A stretch of 64,000 nucleotides of DNA from Erigeron canadensis (lineage: Eukaryota > Streptophyta > Magnoliopsida > Asterales > Asteraceae), in assembly GCF_010389155.1 (NCBI RefSeq), contig NC_057761.1:25070210-25134209 (forward strand). Direction: 5' to 3'. The translations under genes and the position numbers were made by a program. This document shows, piece after piece, positions 33,610 to 44,836 of this stretch (position 1 is its first letter; each line of letters starts with the position of its first letter). The notes under the pieces are model-generated. The model saw only the letters and a program-made list of their open reading frames with translations. It was not told the DNA's origin and ran no database searches.

Positions 33610-36157
33610 AGCCGCTGCCGATGATATTGCAACTGAGGATAGAGCAGTTGTGGTTGAGGCACCAGTCACCTCTGTCCAGGGAGAAGATGCTTCGGCAACG
33701 GATCCTCAAACTGATGATACCATTGAGGCAACTCAAACTGGTCATCAGGAGTCTGAACAACTTGTTCAGCCACCCCCAACATTTATGGATCTTGGCATAA
33801 ATGAGGGTGTGTTTCAGCTTGAGTCTTCGGACTCATCTGAGACAGAATCTGACCAGGAGATGACTGATGCAACTATACTTGATCAGCTCCCTTCTCTCCT
33901 TGGTCAACCCCAGAATCTGACCACAGTTTCTCCAACTCATGTACAAAGCTTAGAAATACCTCCAATATTCACCTCTCGCCAATCACCTTCTTCTATGGGT
34001 GTGCCTAGAAATAGACACATCCTAACCCCACCGTCGCCGTCGTTCACACCTGAGCATTCTCAGCATGAACGACACATTGAATCTCTTCCTTTCATTTCTA
34101 CAACCCCTCCTCTTCTATCTACTGATGCTACTGCAACTGGAGAACCAGATATTGTCATACCTCGTCCAGTTGCACCTGTAGCTTTTTCAGCTGGTCCAGT
34201 GACACCTTCTCCTCCGTCATTGGACAGCCAGTTCGTGTCTTTTCAAACCGATCTCTCGAACCTTCTTGCGAGGGTGGAAGAGATTCAAAAGACACTGGAG
34301 AAGAACACCAAGTCCCTCTCCAGGTACCACAAGGATCATCTGCAAAATATTAAAGTGGTTGACCTGGGGATTAACAAGTTCTCTGCTAATGAGGACTTGG
34401 TGTTTGGCAAGCTGAACGAGTTAGTGGAATCCTCCAATCAATTGGCAATATCTTTAAGGGAGGCATTCGCACTGACTCAATCTGGAGTCACATCCTCAAT
34501 ATCCAACCTGCTGAACAATACTGTCAGATCTTCAGAGGTTGATATTAAGAATCTGGAAAGGCAGGTGCAAGAGCTGTGTAGCAAACCTGGCCTAGATGTG
34601 ACAGAGCTTGGGAGTCGGTTGGCCTCTTCAGTGGGTCTCAAGATCGAAGAAACTTTGGCTGCCAGTGAGAGTAACTTGATAGAAAAGGTGATATCTGAGA
34701 TCACCAAGATTGCAGTGCCCCAGGTCGATCTCACTCCAATTACATCTGAGATTGATCGGTTGAGGTGCAGTCTGGATACGCTGGCTAGCAAAGTGTCTGA
34801 ACATTCAACTGCCATATCTGATCTGACCACTGAAGTTGGCAAAGGAAGGGCGGTTGAGCCTGACAGTGCTCAGGAAGTCCCTGCAACTGGGCTCTCTTCA
34901 GATGATCTCTCCATTCTCAAACAAATTTTAAAGAGTCAAGAGCAGACAAGTGGAAATGTAATGACTCAGTCTCAAGAGATAAATCATCTTTGGAGGACAG
35001 TTCGCATACTTTGTGGAGTCTTCAAAGAGTGTAAGACAATGCAATCATGGCAGCCTCTAGATCGCCTGCCCTCTAGTCATGCTGATTTTGAAGCCATCAG
35101 GCAGGGACTAGATGCTGCCAAGGGGGAAAGGTCGGTACATGCCCCTCACACTCTTGTGAAGACTTCAAGTAAAGGGAAGGAGATTGTGATGGCCACCAGT
35201 ACTGAGGCTGGTGAGCAAGGGTTTGAGGTGTTTGATGATGTGGTGGTAGGGAGTGTTGATAAGGGAAAGGCCATTGCTGATGAATCTTTGGAACCAGCCA
35301 CCGATGCACCAATGTTGGAAACTGGCAATGTCGATTTGTTGCCTCCAGTTACTGAAAGCGAGAGCCAGAAGTTAGCAAGAGTGGGATACCTGGTCAAGGA
35401 AAGGAAGAAACAAATGAAGGCAAACCAGTTTGAATCAAGAAAAAATCTTCCAACCCCTCTTGTTGATATCACTGATGCTCAACTCCTTGGCTTGACACTT
35501 GTTGAATACAAGAAGATCAAAGAAGATCCAAGAATAGTCAATGCACTGAAGGAGATGCTTGAAGTGGAACTGGACAAACACTACCAGGATGATGAGGCTG
35601 AACTGGATGCAAAGTGTTTGAATGTATCGGTGGAAAAGGCCAGAGAGATCAGATCTGAAGGGATTCTCAAGAGAACTGAGCAGGTCAAGAAGGCGGTCAC
35701 CAAAGTGTTGAATCCTCCCAAGTCCAAAGGAAGAAAACAAAAGGCCTTACCAAGAGATGCAAATCTGAGGACTTGGGTAGAACCATCTGAACCCACAACT
35801 GATGATATTCGAGCTGCTACACAAAAGCTGAGCACGAGCAAAATCAAACTGACAAATGAATCTGAAGCTCGCACATATTTGTCAGATGTACAGCGTCGAA
35901 GGCACAATAGAGGCAGGATTACTGATGTTAAGGTTTCAATTAAGCCTGGTGCCAAGCATTTTGTTGTTGAGGTACAATACTTTGGTGGACCTAAAAGGAC
36001 TACTGAGAACCCGGATGTCAATCAGTATGGTCATTCCGAGCATGTTGAGATGTTGAGGCTGTTGGAGGGGAGGCAGAGGAAAATAAAGTTGAAAGAGGCT
36101 GGGAGTATGTATTGCAAAATCTCATCAAGTTCAAGGAAAACATTGAAGAAAGATTAG
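33593..36157 (+). CDS. Sirevirus envelope-like protein, C-terminal part (shifted frame)
   Basis: A reading of 854 residues with no ATG at its start (GTG), so it continues the preceding part after a frame change near 33560-33590. The first 200 residues are acidic and Ser/Thr/Pro-rich. Long heptad-patterned stretches (about 215-425) predict coiled coil. The last third is Lys/Arg/Glu-rich with a basic PPKSKGRKQK patch. It ends at 36157, but codon usage and a charged, soluble-looking reading continue in another frame to a stop at 36232-36234, so a second break near 36075-36095 is likely. The domain resembles no known enzyme. Confidence 0.6.
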   Translation: MIVVSEAAADDIATEDRAVVVEAPVTSVQGEDASATDPQTDDTIEATQTGHQESEQLVQPPPTFMDLGINEGVFQLESSDSSETESDQEMTDATILDQLPSLLGQPQNLTTVSPTHVQSLEIPPIFTSRQSPSSMGVPRNRHILTPPSPSFTPEHSQHERHIESLPFISTTPPLLSTDATATGEPDIVIPRPVAPVAFSAGPVTPSPPSLDSQFVSFQTDLSNLLARVEEIQKTLEKNTKSLSRYHKDHLQNIKVVDLGINKFSANEDLVFGKLNELVESSNQLAISLREAFALTQSGVTSSISNLLNNTVRSSEVDIKNLERQVQELCSKPGLDVTELGSRLASSVGLKIEETLAASESNLIEKVISEITKIAVPQVDLTPITSEIDRLRCSLDTLASKVSEHSTAISDLTTEVGKGRAVEPDSAQEVPATGLSSDDLSILKQILKSQEQTSGNVMTQSQEINHLWRTVRILCGVFKECKTMQSWQPLDRLPSSHADFEAIRQGLDAAKGERSVHAPHTLVKTSSKGKEIVMATSTEAGEQGFEVFDDVVVGSVDKGKAIADESLEPATDAPMLETGNVDLLPPVTESESQKLARVGYLVKERKKQMKANQFESRKNLPTPLVDITDAQLLGLTLVEYKKIKEDPRIVNALKEMLEVELDKHYQDDEAELDAKCLNVSVEKAREIRSEGILKRTEQVKKAVTKVLNPPKSKGRKQKALPRDANLRTWVEPSEPTTDDIRAATQKLSTSKIKLTNESEARTYLSDVQRRRHNRGRITDVKVSIKPGAKHFVVEVQYFGGPKRTTENPDVNQYGHSEHVEMLRLLEGRQRKIKLKEAGSMYCKISSSSRKTLKKD

Positions 36158-36500
36158 GCCTTGATCCTGAGGATACTCAGCCGATTTCATCAGTCTCAAA
36201 GAGAAGGAAAACTGGCGAAGGGCCATCTGTTTAAGTTTATCTTCTAACTATTATCTGCTTGTAATTTTGTGTACTCTCTTGTAATTTATTTGAAATTGTA
36301 TGTATATACAAGTTGCCAGATTGTAACCTACAAGTAAGATATCTGATAAGATCTACAAACACTTAAAACAAAATCCAAGACATTTGATGATCTATAAAAA
36401 TGTCTTGGAAACTTAATAGGTTTTATCAAATTCAAGTATTTCAAACTTAAACTTGTATAGAAACAAGTTTGAAAATACTTGACAATATTTCAGGACAATT

Positions 36501-36510
36501 AGGGGGAATT
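36501..36510 (+). other. Polypurine tract (PPT)
   Basis: AGGGGGA immediately before the 3' LTR start at 36511, the expected plus-strand primer site. Confidence 0.85.
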
Positions 36511-37464
36511 TGTTAGGTCCAGTTTTAACTAAACTAGAGCTCTCCAGTGACATCTGGAGAGCATGAGGAATTGTCCGAAATATTAGAAGTCCAGTTGCAT
36601 TGTACAGGTTTAGCAACTGATGACTTCCTCCAGTTGAGATCAGACGACTAGAATCTGAAGACCTTCCAGTTGAAGTCAAAGACAACAAATGGAAGATAGA
36701 GATTGGCAATGGCAGCGAAGCCCAGTTGACAATCTACCAGATCAATCAACTGGAGAATCCTCCAGTGTAAATGCTCTTACAAAGCTTTACACTGATTACG
36801 AGGAGGACCTTTTTACTCTACATCCTTTTAACCGGACAATGATATTGTCTTTGGATAAAGATACAAAGATGTAGAGTGGTTGAATAAAGTAACCTTTTGT
36901 CTTACTTTATTTAACACACACAAAGGATTATTTAAACAATACTTTTGTGTGCTGTCAACCATATTTGTACGTCGAAGTTGAGATCCCCATGCTCAATCTT
37001 CGACTATAAATAGAGGTCCTTGCACAAGCTGTTTCAACAACTTTGAAAATACATATATTCTGCAATATTGGTGAACTTGTGCAATATTCTCTCAATCGTA
37101 AAAAGGAACATTTCACAACTCTAAGTGTTTCGATTGTTAAGGAGAATTTCCAAGTTTAGATCAATTGTAATTCATAGGTTGTTAGGATATTTACATTCTT
37201 GTATTATCTTGGTTCCGCAACAACCTTGTATTTTATTTGAAAAAGAAATAAATAAAATACACTTGAAAATTACATATTGTCTCACCAGTTTATATACTTG
37301 TCATTTGTATTATTGCACTTATTTATATTCTGTAACTCCAGTTAACCTGGTACACGATCAATCTAAACTGGTCACTTCCAGATTAATTGATCGTGTTGCA
37401 AAGTTCACTCACCATCGACATAGAGGTGTCTTCAGCACCCATCTAGTAATAGTTGGGACTTACA
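36511..37464 (+). repeat. 3' LTR
   Basis: Starts TGTTAGGTCC and ends GACTTACA, followed by the AATAT target duplication. Eight substitutions and one indel were seen by eye against the 5' LTR, clustered mainly at 36536-37250; the last 200 bp are identical. Confidence 0.95.
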
Positions 37465-37516
37465 AATATTAATTTATCTATTAGATTTATTTTGAAAATA
37501 TAAAGTAATTATTCAC

Positions 37517-37590
<74 letters not shown>

Positions 37591-38206
37591 TTATAAAAGT
37601 GCTTATTATTATTATTATTATTAATTAAAATAATAACATTGCTAATTCTGTGAATTAAAATCAAACTGACACGTCAGCAGGTTACCAGGTCAGATGTTAC
37701 TTTTTCTATTAATAAACAAAAGTTGCTTTCTGACAGTAAAAGTAAAGTTTTCAAAGGATATTGCTAATTTCGTGAAATCGATTAAAGTTCATTTCTATTT
37801 TCTGCAGTTATCCTTGAGTGAAATTGTAAATTGGTAATGAAAAACCAAAAAGTGTAAATTAATTATTTTTTAGTGTAAATTGGTGATGGAAAACCATAAA
37901 GTATAATTAATTATTTTAAAAATTGGATTAAAGTGTAAATTGGTGATGGAAAATCAAAAAGTGTAAGTTAGTTATTTTTAAATTAGGTTAAAGTGTAAAT
38001 TGGTGATGGAAAACCAAAAAGTGTAAATTAATTGTTTTAGATTAGGGTTAAAGTGTAAAGTGGTGATGGAAAACCAAAAAGTGTGAATTAATTTAGATTA
38101 ATATTAAAAAAAATTAGAGGATTAATAAGGATGAAGGATTAGACTAAAGGAGAGAGATTAGGGGTACCAAGTCTACCCTCAACCCCTCTTTTAGTTATAT
38201 TATAGA
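37465..38206 (-). mobile_element. Right part of the interrupted older repeat, with Helitron-type 5' end
   Basis: On the minus strand the start at about 38206 (TCTATAATATAACTAAAA) matches 8111 and 55126. The 58-bp minisatellite follows at about 38095-37840, then the part shared with 20060-20280, then (ATT)n at 37518-37588 next to the retrotransposon. The retrotransposon at 25046-37464 therefore inserted into this element. Confidence 0.6.
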
Positions 38207-39102
38207 TATAGATAGATTATTTTGTACGTAGCTTTTGGTTTCTTTTTTTTTTTTATCTATTAAAGTTTTTTCTTATTTTTTTTGGTTTAAATTATGGTTT
38301 TCTATAATTTTCTAATTAACTCCATAACTTCATATTAAAAATTTCTTTATCTTGACATTCTAAAGTTTCTTATACATTGTTAATTTGTTATCATATCCAA
38401 TCCAAATATATCTACCAATTAACCGAAACAGGATTGAGATGTTCTTGAAATGACACGTGGCGTAATCCTTGATCGACACATGTCCTTTTAACTTATTTAT
38501 TTTGTTAAATTAGCTTTTTTAAATTGTATATATATTAAATATCCTTATTAGGCTTAGAACTAAAAACTATAACTCTTGACTTATTAATACCAAAGGCATT
38601 ATAACCTTATTTGATCAATCGTTTTCTCATTAATAAATTGTTTCTTTTTATTTCTCAATATTTCAACTCCTATTAATTATAATAAGTTATTAACAGGAGA
38701 CTTCAAAATATTGAGTTCACGATCCGAAATCAAAAGACTATATGCCGTCATCCATTATGCTTATAAGTTCCGATTTTGATGTGATTCTAAAAATTTAAGG
38801 TAATCCAAAACTTTAATTAAACATATATTATATTTATCAATACTGTTTATTATAAATTAGCTTCAATCATCGGTTTACTTTAACCACAATTTATTTTATA
38901 CTCACGAATCATGTATGAGGCATATTCGAATTTTTTTATAATACAATCTATAAAAATACCGTACATCATACGGATATTAAAACTAGTATTTAATATTTAA
39001 GGGTATTAGGAATAACATATATAATAATTCAAATTTTAGTTGGATATATATATAATACTTTGTAGCTTAACAATGACATATATGAAATTTAAAATAATAA
39101 TG

Positions 39103-39162
<60 letters not shown>

Positions 39163-39585
39163 TAAATTACTGTGTTGGTGTTTGATAGCTTCAAACCTAC
39201 AACTCTTTTTCATTACACCTTTCCATTATCAATCTTATAAGCAATTCTCCACCTCATGATAAATATGAGTATCGTGCACATCATGAATTTGTAGTTGAAA
39301 ATGAACAAATTATACCAATCGTCAATTTTTGGCTTTTTGCTAATATGAACATTTACATAGCTTTAGCAAATAGTATAAGCGAGTTGATCATGTCTAGTGT
39401 CACGTAAACGGGTTTATGGGTATGGAAGTGTTGGTGATTTTGGACAAGAAGTAAATGAAGGCTTTGCAACTCATAGAATGCTCCATACAACATTGATCAT
39501 GTCTAGTGTCACGTAAGCGTTCATAGACATGATCACCTCCATGAAGACTTTTGGCGATCACCCCGGTGGTCACTTATTAAGTTAT
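38207..39585. other. AT-rich intergenic DNA with a Helitron-type end and (AAT)n
   Basis: A plus-oriented hairpin CCGTA/TACGG (38959-38973), followed by ATATTAAAACTAG and T, ends at 38986; a mirror-image relative is at 18543. (AAT)n occupies 39094-39162. At 39360-39510 a segment with CATGTCTAGTGTCACGTAA occurs twice. No gene was recognised. Confidence 0.5.
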
Positions 39586-39900
39586 CACTACAAATAATAT
39601 TGTATTTGTTCACACTTTTATTTAGTGTGAACAAATTAAAATGTTTTCACGCTTTTATATGTGTAAAAATATGTAAAACTAAAAGTGTATAGAAATTTTT
39701 TCACACTAAAAAAGTGTGTAAAATTAAAAGTTCACACTTTTTAGTGTGGACTTTCATAATTATTTTGTAACACCTCATTTGTCCACGCTAATTAATAAAG
39801 TAGCGTGGACAAATAAGGTGTTACAAAATAATTCTGAAAGTCCACACCAAAAAGTATATACTTTTAATTCTACTCACTTTATAATGTGAAAAACACTTTT
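39586..39900. mobile_element. Fold-back element, possibly CACTA-like
   Basis: Arms 39720-39790 and 39801-39871 are inverted copies (about 90% identical) around a 10-bp centre and contain GTAACACCTCATTTGTCCAC. Further TTCACAC/GTGTGAA repeats lie to the left. CACTACAA at 39586 resembles a CACTA terminus, but the matching right end was not found convincingly. Confidence 0.45.
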
Positions 39901-40415
39901 AGTTCTATATATTTTTAATTTCTCCTCTTCACCTGCATTTCACTCCTATCCCTGCTTCCCTCCCTCATGCAAAGAATGTCTTTCCCTGGCTCCCTTCCAC
40001 CATTTCACACCCTAATATACCACTACATTACATTATGTAGGATATAGATGATAAATTAGGTGAACATTTCCCTTACATAATATATCATCAACCTGGTTAC
40101 AGTCTACTCGTATTACATTACATAATATATCAGTGGCAATTGTTTTGTCCCAATGAATACGACATTTTAAAATAAATTAATAGTTAATTTTGTAGTATTT
40201 TTGATTTGCTCTAAGGGGTTTCTTTTTTAAGAAAGTGTAAGCGAGCGATATTACTAATAGGTAATACACATTCACATGATATGATTTATAACAAAAAAAT
40301 TATTACATATTTAATTTGTTTGGACCTTAAAAACAAAGATCATGTACGTTGTGATATATAAGAATCACTTTCATGCACCAGCACAACCTTGATTGTTACG
40401 ATGCTAGCTAATCAT

Positions 40416-40423
40416 GGATATTC
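40416..40423 (+). promoter_or_regulatory. P1BS element upstream of PHT1
   Basis: GGATATTC fits the PHR1-binding site consensus GNATATNC, 169 bp before the start codon. It sits in TAATCATGGATATTCTT, which is repeated exactly upstream of the second PHT1 gene. Confidence 0.7.
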
Positions 40424-40487
40424 TTCATAAATCCAATCAAACCCTAGTTTAAAACGTTGTTACATCTAATTTTGTCATTTTCTTGTC

Positions 40488-40494
40488 TATATAA
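40488..40494 (+). promoter_or_regulatory. TATA box of PHT1 (plus-strand gene)
   Basis: TATATAA in the context GTCTATATAATTA, 98 bp before the ATG and 72 bp after the P1BS. The context GTCTATATAAT is shared with the second PHT1 gene. Confidence 0.6.
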
Positions 40495-40591
40495 TTACGC
40501 TTAAGACGCAATCAACACCAAGATAAGGATAACAAATTAAGAAGCGCTTTCGTCTTGAATGAATCTGCGCTTGTAGACATAATTAATCAAA

Positions 40592-42172
40592 ATGGCCACG
40601 AATAATCTATCAGTACTTCAAGCACTAGATTCGGCTAAAACGCAATGGTACCACGCGAAAGCCATTGTGATAGCCGGAATGGGTTTCTTCACTGATGCTT
40701 ACGATCTCTTCGTGATATCTACGGTCACTAAGCTCTTGGGTCGCCTATACTACCAAAGTGATGGTAAACACCCCGCAAAATTGCCCACGAATGTCAATAA
40801 CGCAGTGATCGGGGTAGCTCTTGTTGGAACTCTATTAGGACAACTAGTATTCGGATGGCTTGGAGACAAACTCGGCCGTAAGAAGGTTTACGGTATAACC
40901 TTGGTTATGATGGCACTTTGTGCCATATGTTCTGGTTTGTCATTTGGTTCGAGTGCAAAATCTGTCATTACCACTCTTTGTTTCTTTCGTTTCTGGCTTG
41001 GTTTTGGGATTGGAGGTGACTACCCACTCTCAGCCACCATCATGTCCGAATATGCCAACAAGAGTACCCGTGGGGCCTTTATTGCTGCAGTTTTTGCTAT
41101 GCAAGGAGTAGGAATCATTTTCGCGGGTTTTGTTTCCATGACAGTGTCTCACTTTTTCCTGATAGCCAACCGCGCACCATCATTCAACGAGAACCATGTC
41201 CTTTCAGTGCAGCCGAATGCTGATTACGCATGGAGGATTGTTCTGATGCTAGGAGCTCTTCCGGCTCTCTTGACATACTACTGGCGTATCAAGATGCCAG
41301 AAACAGGAAGGTACACGGCAGTTATTGAAGGAAACGCGAAACAAGCAGCGGCTGATATGGGCCGGGTCTTGGATATTGAAATCCAAGCTGAACAAGATAA
41401 ATTGGCTGCTTTTAAGGCGAAAAATGACTACCCTATATGGTCTCAAAAGTTCGTTGAGAGACATGGACTTCACTTGATTGGGACAACAACCACCTGGTTC
41501 TTGTTGGACATTGCATTTTACAGTCAGAACCTGACACAAAAAGACATCTTTCCAGTGATGCATTTAACTGATAAAGCCGAGGAAGTTAGTGCACTGGGAG
41601 AAATGTTCCAGATCTCACGAGCCATGTTGGTAGTTGCCATGTTTGGAACGTTTCCAGGTTACTGGTTCACCGTTGCGTTTATTGAAAAACTCGGACGGTT
41701 CAATATCCAACTTATGGGGTTCTTCATGATGTCCATATTCATGTTTATAGTTGGAATCAAGTACGAAGATCTAGCAACCGAAAAGAACCGATATGTGTTT
41801 GCTACTCTTTACGGACTGACCTTCTTCTTTGCAAATTTCGGGCCTAACAGTACAACCTTTGTTTTACCCGCAGAATTGTTTCCAACCAGAGTGAGATCCA
41901 CTTGCCATGCTTTGAGCGCTGCATCGGGTAAGGCAGGGGCAATTGTGAGTGCTTTCGCGATTCAAAAATACACTGTGAACGGGGAAAAGAAAAAAATCAG
42001 GACAGCGATAATCATCATGGCAGTGACTAATATGTTGGGGTTCTTATTTACATTTTTGGTTACCGAAACGAAAGGGCGGTCTTTGGAAGAGATTTCCGGT
42101 GAAGATGGAGGCAAAGACACCCCGGAGATGGAAATGAATAATAGAGAAGATAGCCATGTCCAAGAAAGTTGA
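40592..42172 (+). CDS. PHT1: PHT1-family high-affinity phosphate transporter
   Basis: Encodes 526 residues, the usual PHT1 length, in a single exon. PHT1 proteins are plasma-membrane H+/H2PO4- symporters of the major facilitator superfamily. They take phosphate up from soil or move it between tissues. Visible are the N-terminal TDAYDLF (34-40), the MFS loop [14 protein letters not shown] (88-101), the PHT1 signature [13 protein letters not shown] (141-153), the large central loop at about 235-295, [10 protein letters not shown] with the conserved Asp306, and the C-terminal [14 protein letters not shown] (491-504). Hydrophobic segments fit 12 membrane spans in a 6+6 arrangement. The start is supported by the conserved MA-NNL-VL-ALD N-terminus of the neighbour. 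No broken motif is seen. The exact paralogue number cannot be told from sequence alone. Confidence 0.96.
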   Translation: MATNNLSVLQALDSAKTQWYHAKAIVIAGMGFFTDAYDLFVISTVTKLLGRLYYQSDGKHPAKLPTNVNNAVIGVALVGTLLGQLVFGWLGDKLGRKKVYGITLVMMALCAICSGLSFGSSAKSVITTLCFFRFWLGFGIGGDYPLSATIMSEYANKSTRGAFIAAVFAMQGVGIIFAGFVSMTVSHFFLIANRAPSFNENHVLSVQPNADYAWRIVLMLGALPALLTYYWRIKMPETGRYTAVIEGNAKQAAADMGRVLDIEIQAEQDKLAAFKAKNDYPIWSQKFVERHGLHLIGTTTTWFLLDIAFYSQNLTQKDIFPVMHLTDKAEEVSALGEMFQISRAMLVVAMFGTFPGYWFTVAFIEKLGRFNIQLMGFFMMSIFMFIVGIKYEDLATEKNRYVFATLYGLTFFFANFGPNSTTFVLPAELFPTRVRSTCHALSAASGKAGAIVSAFAIQKYTVNGEKKKIRTAIIIMAVTNMLGFLFTFLVTETKGRSLEEISGEDGGKDTPEMEMNNREDSHVQES

Positions 42173-42269
42173 GGGTATTCCAACCTAAATGCTTAATTGT
42201 CATGAATTACTATGTTTGTTTGTCAAAATAATTGCATGCCTTTATGTTATGTAATATATAAATCACATA

Positions 42270-42275
42270 AATAAA
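42270..42275 (+). terminator. Poly(A) signal after PHT1 (plus strand)
   Basis: AATAAA about 98 nt after the stop codon in an AT-rich 3' region; position and form fit a plant near-upstream element. Confidence 0.45.
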
Positions 42276-44227
42276 ATAGGCAAGTATGCATAGTTGTCTC
42301 ACGTTTAGTATTAGAATTCCAAATATTAAACACATATACTGTGAATTTGTTATTCAATTCGTAAAGATTTATGAGTCTATGTCCAGCTTATAACAATTTC
42401 ACTAGAAAGAACTAACAAATGTATTTTCTGTGTATATTTGTTCTTGTTTGTGGAGTTGTGGCTAATTAGTCATGTTATTTGATTTGTCAGGTATGTCATT
42501 TTCTTGTTTAGATTAGATTTTCCTTTTTTAACACCGAAATTTGTATTGAGGCTATAACAAAAACGCAAACAATATACAAAGAGGGATAGACTAAAGAGAA
42601 AATAAAACCTTAGATATTCCCAAAAAGCTAGTAAAACACCATCTCAGTCTAACAAAATTTATTACTCCTTTCATCTCAGTTTTACTATCCACCATTCCAT
42701 TTTCACATGTACCAAAACAATTGTATATATATTTGTACATTCCACCAATTTAGATAGAAAATGTTATTATCGTCATAATGATTGCAAAATTGTGTGATCC
42801 GTGTCTAAAGATAATGTTTTACGACTGGAGTAGTTAAAAGAAAAATGACTTAGGGGACACTCTACTAAACCGAGCAATTGAGCACGCTGTTAAGTGCTGA
42901 GCACAAAGGGAAATACCGAGCAAGTACAGAACATGTAATGCCAATAAAGATATATCACTCGGCAGAGGGATACTATTTCTACTGGACTAAATGATACGAG
43001 TACTAAGCAAGAACAGGCACCGATCCTTATGAAAAATAACTTAGTCAAATAATACCGGGAATAGATGTGCCAGTTTCTTACACTGAGCACAAACTTAATT
43101 TATCGACAAACTCCATAACTATCACTGAGCTATTAGGAACATCGGGTACCACTACCCCGAGTGAATACATCATTCAACTTATACTTAATGAGCAAATCTA
43201 AGTTCAAGTAATAATCACTAAGCTAATTTAGTTTAACGAAGGATTACCGAGCTGAACACCAGTAGCATGTAATTTTCATTTAGACATTGGATCAAACAGT
43301 TTGTGTGCATTCAATCCTCTACCAAAAATATTCAGCCAAACATGCTTTTCAACCAGCCAATAATATCAAATTCTGCTTTACTGACGAGCAATCCGGCAGT
43401 TGTTTTGCAACTTAATAATCAAATTTTTTAAAAAAATCAAGACATCAAAATAACCGCAATTAAGCAATTTGAATCAAAATCGAATCTTTGAAAACAGATA
43501 ATAATTTTAGCTTGTAAATCACCAAATTAATCCTCTTGAAAGCTACAAGAACAGTAACAATGGAGAATGAGTAACTGACCTCGAAAACACAGCCTTTTTT
43601 GGTTCAAATCAAACTCCAAAATACACGAATAAACAGCCTAAATTTGATAACCTGTGGCTCGATACCAAAAATGGAAAAATACATCGAATATTGTGAATTT
43701 AAGCCTGGATTATAGATGAAAATAGAGGAATTTGTGTAAGTGTGTGAAAAGGTGTAACTGTGTTTTCTGGCAGTTGACACCGGGAGAGAAAAATAAAAGT
43801 ACACGTCTAGTACGAGTCCCATACGAGTTGTATCAAACCCAAAGAAAAAATTAACGTCTTTGTTAGCATACTTGTTACTTGTTACTTGTTAGCCTTTTAG
43901 GAACAACTAAATTCTTATGACTCGAGTCAATTTATATAAAAAAAACAAGACGACTCGTTGGATGGTTTTTTTTTTCTCTCGACTCTTACGAGTCGCGGTG
44001 TGAATTTATAACGAGTCGTAATCTTATGGTTGTTGTAATTTGATAATATAGTTATATATTATATATCATATTTATAGTTATATTATTTTGTATTTTATAT
44101 ATGTATTTTTGATACTTTTAGTACGAATTTGGAGATAAACTGTAAGTTTATGACTTAAAAGTATTGAATATACAATATTTTGGTAATGTATTATGATAAT
44201 CAACTTATATTTTGTTTATAAATACAT

Positions 44228-44257
<30 letters not shown>
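42276..44257. other. Intergenic DNA between the PHT1 genes
   Basis: 42840-43390 has recurring CCGAGC / TGAGCA words, recalling the CTCGAGCA cluster in the long LTR at 20873. No coding domain was recognised. From 43800 an ACGAGTC-rich segment starts. (TA)n lies at 44230-44261. Confidence 0.45.
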
Positions 44258-44266
<9 letters not shown>

Positions 44267-44575
44267 AGTATTAAAGTAAAACAAATAAAACAATAGGTTT
44301 TTGTTCACTGAAAATCGTCATGCATCATGAAAATCATCGTGCATCAATTGGTTCATGTATCTTTGTGCATCAATTTAACCATGATCTAAAGGTCAAGATC
44401 TTATATTACTTGTTTTACTTTAATACTTGTTTTATAATACCCAAACCCTATATATATATAGTATTATGTACTCCAGTATATAAAAATGTTCAGACTCTTA
44501 CAGGTCGAATCACGCTTCGAGTCACGAGTCAAAAATCATGTTTTTGAGTCGAGTCAAAAGTTACGAGTCGATGAC
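43800..44575. repeat. ACGAGTC-rich repeat, interrupted by a MITE
   Basis: About ten copies of (A)CGAGTC or its complement GACTCG lie at 43800-44020 and 44505-44570, on either side of the MITE at 44258-44436. This probably reflects subterminal repeats of a decayed DNA transposon. Confidence 0.4.
44258..44436. mobile_element. MITE, copy 2 (about 180 bp)
   Basis: Same terminal inverted repeats and CGTGCATCA interior as 16370-16566. It lies next to a (TA)n tract. Confidence 0.75.
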
Positions 44576-44836
44576 TATGTTTGTTAGTGTCTCGGACAAA
44601 GCTTTGTTTCATATGATTCATGTAACAATATGTATGTCCGATTCGAGATGTACAGAATATATTGGTCGTAAAGTTATTTGAGTACCAAGAAATTCTAACT
44701 TCTTACTACACAAACTTTAACACATTAGTTTAAATACTTTCAAAGAAACCTTTAACCGAGTTGCCCGATTTATGTACAAGTTGAACAAATTTTGACCGGA
44801 ATTTAGTTGAATTACTCAAAAGTTTATAAATACTCC

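Larger units (their letters stand above)
25046..37464 (+). mobile_element. Full-length Sirevirus-type Copia LTR retrotransposon (12.4 kb)
   Basis: Two LTRs (953 and 954 bp, TG...CA) are flanked by AATAT at 25041-25045 and 37465-37469. A tRNA-iMet-type PBS follows the left LTR and a PPT precedes the right one. Domain order is gag, protease, integrase, RT, RNase H, which is Copia, followed by a long extra gene before the 3' LTR. Large size, an enlarged gag and a 3' envelope-like gene are known traits of the Sirevirus (SIRE/Maximus) lineage. About eight substitutions and one indel separate the LTRs. Every coding part is interrupted by frame changes, so this copy cannot make a normal polyprotein by simple translation. 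Confidence 0.95.

Noticed and set aside
42840..43390. Possible additional long LTR, based on CCGAGC/TGAGCA words
   Set aside because: No TG...CA ends or target duplication could be found, so it was left as intergenic.
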